Assembly (NCBI GenBank): GCA_017459485.1
Contig: JAFUCW010000378.1
Coordinates: 1 to 16,329, forward strand
Origin: Eggerthellaceae bacterium
GTDB lineage: Bacteria; Actinomycetota; Coriobacteriia; Coriobacteriales; Eggerthellaceae
Length of the DNA: 16,329 nucleotides
Direction: 5' to 3'
This document shows, one piece after another, positions 6,384-12,121 of this stretch (positions are counted from its first letter, which is position 1; the number at the start of each line of letters is the position of its first letter). The notes under the pieces are model-generated. The model searched no databases and was not told the origin of the DNA. It saw nothing but the letters and a program-made list of their open reading frames with translations. Position numbers and translations under genes: made by a program.

Positions 6384-8300
6384 TTAGGCGTTCTGGTCGA
6401 GCATGGTCGCGTTCTGGTCAAACATGGTCGCGAATTCCGCAGCCGGTACAGGGCGGGAATAGTAGTAACCTTGCACGAAGCGGATGCCCATGGCCCGCAG
6501 GCTTTCCACCTGATCCTTGGTTTCCACGCCTTCTGCGACAATGGGGATAGAAAGCCTGTGCGCCATCTCCACGATACTGGAAAAGACGCTCTGGCCGCGT
6601 TCGGAATGCTCCAGGTTCGCCATGAAGCCCATGTCTGCTTTCAGGATGTCCACCGGCATGGTCGCGAAAGTGTTGAAGTTGGAGTACCCGCTGCCGAAGT
6701 CGTCCATAAGGATTTTGTAGCCCATGCGCTGCACCGACTCCAGCTGCCGCTTGATTTCTTCGGAGCGCACGAGGACGCTTTCCGTTATCTCCATGCGGAT
6801 ATCCTCTGAAGAGACGCCGTAGGCTGTCACCGTCGAAGAAAAGTCGTCAAGGAATCCAGGGGTGAGCAAGTCGGCGCGCGACACGTTCACGGACACCGGA
6901 ACCACATTGCGTCCCTCGTTCTTCCAGCGGGCAACATGCTCGCACACTTCGCGGCAGACGAACAAGTCCAGTTCGCTGATGAACCCGTTGTCTTCGAACA
7001 AGGGAATGAAATCCGCCGGCGATATCATGCCGTACGTGTCGTCCTCCCAGCGTATCAGGGCCTCCGCAGCGGTTATGGTGCCGGTCTGTATGTCCATGAT
7101 CGGCTGGAGGAAGACAGAGAATTTTCTGTGCTCCAGGGCGTTCCTCATTTCCTGGAGGATGTGGCTCCTGTAGCGCAGGCGCTCCTGGGCATTGGCGTCG
7201 AAGAAGGCATACGTGCGCTGGTAGTCCCCTTTCACCTGCTGCAGCGCAAACGTCGCGCGGTCGCAGAGAAGCGACACGTCGGCGTTGCGGTCTTCAATGG
7301 GGTAGATGCCCTGGTGCAGCGAGATAAGGTAGGGCTCTCGTACCTCCGGAGCACATTCTTCGATGGGGATATTCGGAAGAGAAAGGACCACTTTGTCCCT
7401 GGGGCAGCAGATGTAGAATTTGTCTGCGCTGAAGCGCGCCAAGGTGTCTGTGTCTGGATACAGCCTGTTCAGGTATTTTCCCACATACGACAGCACGTTG
7501 TTGCCTGTCTGGAACACGAAGCGCTCGTTAACATTGCGGAAATTGTTAATGTCGACCGCAACCATGCAATACTCTGTTTCTGTGTCGAAGCGCAGCAGCT
7601 CCGGCACCGTGTTGAGGAAGCCTCGCTGGTTGAAAAGGCCCGTCAGCTCGTCGTGCCCAGGCTCCAGGAACAGGGGAGAGATGACCAGATACAGAAGGCC
7701 CGTAGTGAACGCCACGCCGCCAATGTAGAAGTCCACCACGAAGAACTGGTAGATCTGCAGTCCGAATTCGTAGGCGAAGAACAGCAGCAATCCGAAAAAC
7801 GTCTTGGCGCCCAGGCTGATGCGCGCCCGGTACACCATGACAACCATGGCACCCATGTAGGAGAACCACACGATGTAGTTCAAGATGAGTAGCGGGCCGC
7901 GATGGTATTCGCCGCCGTCGTAGTTGAACATGCAGCCTGTGGCGGGGTTGACGAACAGAAAGATGATCGCCATGACAATCGGAATGGGGAATATAAGCAA
8001 GGGGTGTCTTACGCGGCCCATGCATATGTCGGCAAAATAGAGCATCATGAAGCCTAGAGTGACGCTCAGCGTGACGAAGTAGAGGGTGTCGAATTCGAAG
8101 AAGGGCTCCATGGTGAGAAGCCCTGTGCTTGCGAGCCAGGAAAACGCGAAGTACAATGCGCCTACAAGATAAATCTCGTCGATAGCTACCAGGCCGTACA
8201 GCGCCCGCCGCCGCTTGGCGAATTGCCATTTCTGCGCGCGGATGATGAAGACGATCGCCACGAACAGCATGCAATTGAGAATGTCAAATGTGTAGTGCAT
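6384..8300 (-). CDS. Membrane-bound GGDEF-EAL protein, probable c-di-GMP phosphodiesterase
   Basis: 638 residues. Residues 1-212 hold about seven hydrophobic segments and act as a membrane sensor of unknown type. Residues 217-370 are a GGDEF domain (DELTGLFNQRGF at 217-228) whose active site is degenerate: SADKF (291-295) replaces GGDEF, so cyclase activity is unlikely. Residues 380-622 are an EAL domain with the catalytic set present: EAL 413-415 with R417, N472, E504, DD 533-534, K554, E590/E593 and Q610. It should hydrolyse cyclic di-GMP at the inner face of the membrane, perhaps with GTP binding at the GGDEF site as a regulator. The ATG at 8300 has no Shine-Dalgarno, but TATAAT lies 8 nt upstream. 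A 21-bp duplication lengthens the C-terminus (ATMFDQN-ATMLDQN). Convergent with the adhesin pseudogene; stop TAA. Confidence 0.95.
   Translation of the reverse strand: MHYTFDILNCMLFVAIVFIIRAQKWQFAKRRRALYGLVAIDEIYLVGALYFAFSWLASTGLLTMEPFFEFDTLYFVTLSVTLGFMMLYFADICMGRVRHPLLIFPIPIVMAIIFLFVNPATGCMFNYDGGEYHRGPLLILNYIVWFSYMGAMVVMVYRARISLGAKTFFGLLLFFAYEFGLQIYQFFVVDFYIGGVAFTTGLLYLVISPLFLEPGHDELTGLFNQRGFLNTVPELLRFDTETEYCMVAVDINNFRNVNERFVFQTGNNVLSYVGKYLNRLYPDTDTLARFSADKFYICCPRDKVVLSLPNIPIEECAPEVREPYLISLHQGIYPIEDRNADVSLLCDRATFALQQVKGDYQRTYAFFDANAQERLRYRSHILQEMRNALEHRKFSVFLQPIMDIQTGTITAAEALIRWEDDTYGMISPADFIPLFEDNGFISELDLFVCREVCEHVARWKNEGRNVVPVSVNVSRADLLTPGFLDDFSSTVTAYGVSSEDIRMEITESVLVRSEEIKRQLESVQRMGYKILMDDFGSGYSNFNTFATMPVDILKADMGFMANLEHSERGQSVFSSIVEMAHRLSIPIVAEGVETKDQVESLRAMGIRFVQGYYYSRPVPAAEFATMFDQNATMLDQNA
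6388..6429. repeat. 21-bp tandem duplication in the 3' end of the EAL gene
   Basis: 6388-6408 and 6409-6429 are adjacent 21-bp copies differing at 2 positions, encoding ATMLDQN and ATMFDQN on the minus strand. It adds seven residues past the end of the EAL fold, so it is probably neutral slippage. Confidence 0.8.
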
Positions 8301-8308
8301 ATGCGTAC

Positions 8309-8339
8309 ATTATACGCCCAGCCTGCGCGAGTTGACCAA
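8309..8339 (-). promoter_or_regulatory. Promoter of the EAL gene, likely leaderless
   Basis: On the minus strand a consensus TATAAT (8314-8309) lies 8 nt before the ATG at 8300, with a weak -35-like TTGGTC (8339-8334) at a 19-bp spacer. Transcription would begin at or within a base or two of the ATG, and no Shine-Dalgarno exists in between. Confidence 0.55.
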
Positions 8340-8578
8340 CAATAAGATTCAGCAGAACAACCTGGACAAGCTTGCTCAGGGCCCGCCCGGAGCCTGGGGA
8401 TCAGGTCCGAACGCGCGGGTCCGAGGGCGCGGATTTGGGGGGCGCGACTCCGAACGAACCTGTGGCGCAGCTCTGTGCGAGCTTGATCGAGTTAGCAACC
8501 TATTTGATGCTAAGGCACCGTGTGCGGCACTGCGCCCTCTTGCGCTAGAATTGGCGGGACGCAACCAATGTCCCCACG
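8340..8578. other. Long divergent gap between EAL gene and aminotransferase
   Basis: About 240 bases without a gene I accept. The aminotransferase frame is open back to 8332, but the translation (Gly/Arg-rich, then ordinary) has no family resemblance. The stretch 8380-8470 is very GC-rich with short repeats (GGTCCGA twice, GGCGCG). TAGAAT at 8546-8551 is a possible -10 for the aminotransferase, without a good -35. I see no tRNA, riboswitch or T-box that I can support. Confidence 0.3.
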
Positions 8579-8589
8579 AAGGAGACGCT

Positions 8590-9768
8590 ATGTACAACGA
8601 AGCCATGCATGCCATGGGCGTGGAGCCCTCCGTCATCCGCGAGTTGTTCGCCTACGGCGCCAAGCGCAAGGCGGAGATAGGGGAAGACAGGGTCTTTGAC
8701 TTCAGCATAGGCAATCCCAGCGTGCCTGCCCCTGTTTCGGTGGGGCGCGCCCTAGAAGAGCTGGCGAAGCTGCCGCCCGCGCAGGTCCATGCCTACACGC
8801 AGTCGGCGGGAGACCCGACGGTGCGCACGGCCATCGCCGAAAACCTGAACGCGCGTTTCGGCACGGACTATACGGCAGCCAACCTCTACCTGACCTGCGG
8901 TGCTGCGGCGTCGTTGTCCATTTCGCTGAAAGCGGTGTTGGAAGGCAGCGAAGAAGTGGCAGTGGTAGCGCCCTTCTTTCCCGAGTACCGCACGTGGATA
9001 GATTCGCACGGAGGCGTGCTCGTTTCGGTGCATGCGCGCGAATCCGACTTCCAGATTGACCTTGACGCCATGGACGCCGCCATCGGACCGCGTACGAAGG
9101 CCGTCATCATCAACAGCCCGAACAACCCTGTGGGCACGGTCTACTCGCGCGAGAACCTTGAAGGGCTTGCACGCATCTTGGAGCGCAAGCAGGCGGAGTA
9201 CGGTACGGCCATTTTCCTGATTTCCGACGAACCCTACCGCGAACTGGTTTACGATGGCCTTGAAGTGCCCTGGGTGCCGGACATCTACGGCAACACGATC
9301 GTGTGCTACTCCTGGAGCAAGAGCCTTTCCCTTCCCGGCGAACGCGTGGGCTACATTCTGGTTCCGCAAAGCGTCGCCGACTGGGAAAACGTCTACTTCG
9401 CCATTGCAGGTGCAGGGCGTGCGCTTGGGTTCGTGTGCGCTCCCGCTGTTTTCCAGCAGGTCATCGCGCGGTGCGTGAACGAACCAGCCGACATTGCCGC
9501 CTACGAGCGCAACCGCGAACTGCTGACCAGCATGCTCGACGATCTTGGCTACGACTACATTGCGCCGCAGGGTGCCTTCTACCTTTGGATGCGATCGCTC
9601 GAGCCGGACGCGAAAGCGTTTTCCGATCGTGCGAAGGCCCACGAGTTGCTGCTGGTGGCGTCCGACAGCTTCGGCGTGGAAGGATGGGCACGCCTAGGGT
9701 ATTGCATATCGCCCGAAACGATTATGAACTCGCGCGATGCTTTCGCGGCTCTGAAAGCGGAGTATTAG
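8590..9768 (+). CDS. Class I/II pyridoxal-phosphate aminotransferase
   Basis: 392 residues, a normal length for fold-type I aminotransferases. It transfers amino groups using PLP in the cytoplasm; the substrate is not decided by sequence, with aspartate-type or aromatic/branched substrates possible. Seen: FDFSIGNPSVPAP near the N-terminus (substrate loop), YTQSAGDPTVRTAIAENL, LTCGAAASLSISLKAVL (cofactor phosphate loop), NSPNNPVGTVYS (175-186), SDEPYRELVYDG with D213 and Y216, and the Schiff-base lysine K244 in SWSKSLSLPGERVGY. APQGAFYLWM and a late arginine (WARLGYCIS) bind substrate carboxylate. The start at 8590 is fixed by AAGGAG (8579-8584) 5 nt upstream, and family similarity begins right after it; the frame is open further upstream, but that extension looks non-coding. 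It stands alone. Ends TAG. Confidence 0.93.
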   Translation: MYNEAMHAMGVEPSVIRELFAYGAKRKAEIGEDRVFDFSIGNPSVPAPVSVGRALEELAKLPPAQVHAYTQSAGDPTVRTAIAENLNARFGTDYTAANLYLTCGAAASLSISLKAVLEGSEEVAVVAPFFPEYRTWIDSHGGVLVSVHARESDFQIDLDAMDAAIGPRTKAVIINSPNNPVGTVYSRENLEGLARILERKQAEYGTAIFLISDEPYRELVYDGLEVPWVPDIYGNTIVCYSWSKSLSLPGERVGYILVPQSVADWENVYFAIAGAGRALGFVCAPAVFQQVIARCVNEPADIAAYERNRELLTSMLDDLGYDYIAPQGAFYLWMRSLEPDAKAFSDRAKAHELLLVASDSFGVEGWARLGYCISPETIMNSRDAFAALKAEY

Positions 9769-9850
9769 GTTCCGGCGTTCTACGAACAGCGGAACGAGCC
9801 GCCGCTGCGGGACGCCATCGCACCCCATCTTCGCGCTTGTTTTGCCGCTT

Positions 9851-9919
9851 GCGTACCGAAGTACGCTTCGCGCCAAAGGCGCGCAAACTTGGGGCACGCT
9901 GACGCTCCTCGCTGACGCT
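9851..9919. repeat. Cluster of hairpins and direct repeat after the aminotransferase
   Basis: GCGTAC-CGAA-GTACGC (9851-9866) and CGCGCC-AAA-GGCGCG (9869-9883) are two perfect 6-bp hairpins two bases apart. CGCTGACGCT follows twice (9897-9906, 9910-9919). The gap 9769-10003 lies between convergent genes and holds nothing else. The hairpins may act as a transcription end or a REP-like element; no T-run follows either stem. Confidence 0.5.
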
Positions 9920-10003
9920 TCGACCACCTGCGGATCCTTACGGAATTGCCGACTATCGTTCGGGATGGCTTTCCTAGTGATGAAGTGAACCAGGAGAAAC
10001 CTA

Positions 10004-11209
10004 TTATTCGCTGCGCTCTGGTCTGCTGTCCCAATAGCGCTTGTCGAAGTCTGCCAGGTAGCTGTTGACGCCGTCTGCGTTGATGTCCCTGCGCAGCGGC
10101 TCCAGTATTTCGTTTTCGTGGTCGTAGGGGTTGGTGTAGCTAAGGCTTATCTCCCACGACTCCACAATAACGGCCAGCCGCTGGTACTGGTCGTCGAGTA
10201 GTTGGCGCACGTTCAGGTAGTCGTTGTACAGGGTGGACCCGCGGCCAAGTCCCAGGCTGTCAAGGGCGTCTATGTCCTTCTCAATTTCGGAAAGAAGGGA
10301 GCCTGCAATACCTGCTGCTGCCTCGCGTTGGGACTTGTCTGCTACCACTATGACGCTGTTGTACGTTTGCAGGCACGAGTACACGCGGTCGTTGTAGGAT
10401 TGCAGGCGGTCGTAGGTGTTCAGCAGCTGGTCGAAGGCGGCATCTTCGTCGACATCGGCTTTGGCGTCGCGCACGGACGCAAGCGCCTCCGAGCGAAGCG
10501 CGATGCTGGCTGCCGCGCTGGACGCGTCGGCTGCTTCTTGCTCAACGATGCCCGGTTGGCCTGAAGCATCTCCGTGCGAACTCAGGCGCTGACCTATGGC
10601 GCTGCGCGCGTGAGGGTTGGCAAGAAGACCTATTCCGGCCGCTACAATCAAAATCGCCGTCACAAGGGCGATGTTGCGCACCATGTGCCCGGTTCGTCTA
10701 TTCGATTTGGTTCCGATAGGTTCGAGCGTTGCTGGCGGCGTGTCGGCAGAAGGAGCGGGATCCGTGAGGATGGTTGGGGTTGTGCGGGCGCGATCAGGTG
10801 CGTACGCCGGATAGGTGCCGATGATGTCGAAACCGCTCAAGTCGGCAAACTTTTGGAAATCTTCTTCGCTGTTGTTGTCCGAAGCAGTATCACTGGGCTT
10901 GCTATCGGCATCCGGCGCGGTATCGCTGGCCCCGTTTACGGTGCTCGATGCGGTTTCGCCAGCCCTGCCTTCAGCGCCTGATGCAGCTCCGCCAACTCCG
11001 CATCCAGTGCCTGAAGCGGTATCACCAACCCTGCTATCGGCGTGAATTACTTTGTTGGTGTAGGAATCGATGGGGGTCTGATCGGCGTCGAGTCCTTCGG
11101 TCGGAATGTCGTACAGAAGGCTTTGGGGAACTGGCTCTCCGCATGCAGGGCAAAGAGGCTCGTCAAGATCGAGCTTCGCGCCGCAATTCACACAGAAATT
11201 TATTGCCAT
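10004..11209 (-). CDS. Zinc-ribbon single-pass membrane protein, function unknown
   Basis: 401 residues. The N-terminus has a CxxC-x10-CxxC zinc ribbon (C6, C9, C20, C23; FCVNCGAKL...LCPACGEPVP). Residues ~55-115 are a low-complexity Ala/Ser/Thr/Asp/Gly linker with repeated DTAS/GETAS/SDTA motifs. Residues ~178-197 are one membrane segment preceded by basic KSNRRTGHMVRN, so the ribbon should be cytoplasmic. Residues 210-401 are outside, largely helical (DAKADVDEDAAFDQLLNTYDRLQSYNDRVYSCLQTYNS...). Zinc-ribbon-TM proteins of this layout are common in actinobacteria and usually uncharacterised; the extracytoplasmic part suggests envelope sensing or stability, which is inference. The ATG is supported by AGGAGA 9 nt upstream and a promoter at 11260-11288. 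Ends with TAA then TAG in frame. Confidence 0.85.
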   Translation of the reverse strand: MAINFCVNCGAKLDLDEPLCPACGEPVPQSLLYDIPTEGLDADQTPIDSYTNKVIHADSRVGDTASGTGCGVGGAASGAEGRAGETASSTVNGASDTAPDADSKPSDTASDNNSEEDFQKFADLSGFDIIGTYPAYAPDRARTTPTILTDPAPSADTPPATLEPIGTKSNRRTGHMVRNIALVTAILIVAAGIGLLANPHARSAIGQRLSSHGDASGQPGIVEQEAADASSAAASIALRSEALASVRDAKADVDEDAAFDQLLNTYDRLQSYNDRVYSCLQTYNSVIVVADKSQREAAAGIAGSLLSEIEKDIDALDSLGLGRGSTLYNDYLNVRQLLDDQYQRLAVIVESWEISLSYTNPYDHENEILEPLRRDINADGVNSYLADFDKRYWDSRPERSE

Positions 11210-11259
11210 TATGCTGCTTCTCCTGGGCTTGCGCCCCTATGCGAAAAGTTTGCGTGCTC

Positions 11260-11288
11260 ATAATACCCGAATTGCCCTGTTGTGTCCT
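11260..11288 (-). promoter_or_regulatory. Promoter of the zinc-ribbon membrane protein gene
   Basis: On the minus strand: AGGACA (11288-11283, four matches to TTGACA), 17-bp spacer, TATTAT (11265-11260), then AGGAGA (11224-11219) 9 nt before the ATG. A leadered gene, in contrast to the EAL and rlmD genes. Confidence 0.5.
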
Positions 11289-11289
11289 T

Positions 11290-11910
11290 ATGCATTTGCG
11301 TAAACGGCAATGGCTGTCTTACTGCCAAGGCGCTCATAGAGCTGGATTTGGATACGAGTACACAGCCGTGGTGGGAGAAAACGGCACTACTAGCACAGCA
11401 TCTTTGCGGCGCAAGGACGAGCCTGCGCCTGTGCCCGCACCAGCGCCCGAGCCTACGCCCGCTCCGACTACCGATCCAGATCCCACGCCTACGCCCGAAC
11501 CTGCGCCAACCCCCGCTCCTGAACAAGAGCCGACGCCTGAAGCCACGCCGGTGCCGTCGACAGAGCCCGAAGCCGTACCCGCGCCCACGCCAGCTCCGAG
11601 AGCTATTGCAACACCTGAAAAGCAGGGCGACACAAAACAAAACGAGCCCAAGCAGCCGGAAACGCCGGTGACACCCATTGCCAACGCTGCACCTGCTGCG
11701 CAACCCGTCAGCGTCACGCAAGCTGCGCCGTCTGCCGCCATACTCGCAAGCGATACAGCGGCACGCACCAGCCTTCCTGCCACTGGCGACCTGGTGCACG
11801 TGCTGCCAATCCTGCTGGCTGCATTGGTGTCCTGCGGCGCAATGATGCTTGCTGCAAGAAACCAGATGCGCCCCGCGCTCAATCGCGGCAAGCACGCAAA
11901 GTGTGACTGA
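11290..11910 (+). pseudogene. 5'-truncated LPATG surface protein (C-terminal stub)
   Basis: The last 206 codons of a sortase-anchored surface protein. GYEYTAVVGENGTTSTASLRRKDEP looks like the final strand of a Cna-B-type domain. Then comes a long Pro/Ala/Glu/Thr wall-spanning stretch (PAPAPEPTPAPTTDPDPTPTP and similar, about 11425-11600). The sorting signal LPATG (11773-11787) is followed by a hydrophobic segment (VLPILLAALVSCGAMMLAA) and a basic tail (RNQMRP...RGKHAK). The signal is intact, unlike that of the adhesin at 3617-6351. Nothing upstream of about 11335 is adhesin-like: the ATG at 11290 gives MHLRKRQWLSYCQG, no signal peptide, and the frame then runs antisense into the zinc-ribbon gene. 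A deletion that brought the stub next to the divergent gene is the simplest reading. Confidence 0.65.
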
Positions 11911-11918
11911 GCCCCAAG

Positions 11919-12029
11919 CTTTTGACATGTGCTCCTTTGGCATGGGCACATGTCTTCGGCATGGGAGCACCGTCTTTAGCATGGGCACACGTTTTCGACA
12001 TGGACGTAAGTCTTTGACACGCGCAGCGG
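11919..12029. repeat. Six imperfect ~19-bp direct repeats with an embedded 9-bp inverted repeat
   Basis: Units start near 11919, 11935, 11953, 11973, 11992 and 12011, with consensus close to TCTTTGRCATGGGCACACG. The most alike are 11935-11952 and 11973-11991. Within the first two units GACATGTGC (11924-11932) and GCACATGTC (11946-11954) form a perfect 9-bp inverted repeat with a 13-nt loop, just after the LPATG stub stop. No coding frame through them looks real. Confidence 0.7.
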
Positions 12030-12092
12030 AGAAAGGATGGGGTGCCGCATTCGCCTCCGTTAGGCATGTGCAGCGGAGAAAGGTCGGGGTGC
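12023..12092. repeat. Duplicated 23-bp element upstream of rlmD
   Basis: 12023-12045 and 12070-12092 match at 21 of 23 positions; both begin GCAGCGGAGAAAGG and end GGGGTGC, with a 47-bp period. The second copy ends 17 nt before the -10-like TACAAT of rlmD, so it could be a regulator-binding site or a duplication scar. Confidence 0.7.
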
Positions 12093-12109
12093 TCCAACCG
12101 TCTCCGCGC

Positions 12110-12115
12110 TACAAT
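12110..12115 (+). promoter_or_regulatory. -10 element of rlmD, likely leaderless
   Basis: TACAAT at 12110-12115 ends 6 nt before the ATG at 12122. No Shine-Dalgarno fits in between (AGGG at 12116-12119 is too close). No clear -35 is seen. This spacing is what a leaderless transcript starting at the ATG needs. Confidence 0.5.
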
Positions 12116-12121
12116 AGGGTT

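Noticed and set aside
8395..8460. tRNA-like T-arm (GGTCCGAAC)
   Set aside because: No matching acceptor stem, anticodon arm or 3' end could be built around it.
8332..8589. Upstream extension of the aminotransferase
   Set aside because: A strong AAGGAG sits 5 nt before ATG 8590 and the extension resembles no aminotransferase N-terminus.
10948..11289. Upstream part of the LPATG frame as coding
   Set aside because: It lies antisense to the zinc-ribbon gene and its promoter; translation is Arg/Cys/Gln-rich noise.
11334..11951. 205-codon Gly/Ser/Ala-rich minus-strand frame
   Set aside because: It is the antisense of the Pro/Ala repeat and LPATG signal; the repetitive GVGSGAGVGSG pattern follows from the repeats, not from a real gene.
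11919..12029. CRISPR array
   Set aside because: Units are contiguous, imperfect and ~19 bp with no unique spacers; no cas genes nearby.
11849..12121. Upstream extension of rlmD
   Set aside because: It crosses the end of the LPATG stub and the 19-bp repeat array; family similarity starts right at the ATG 12122.
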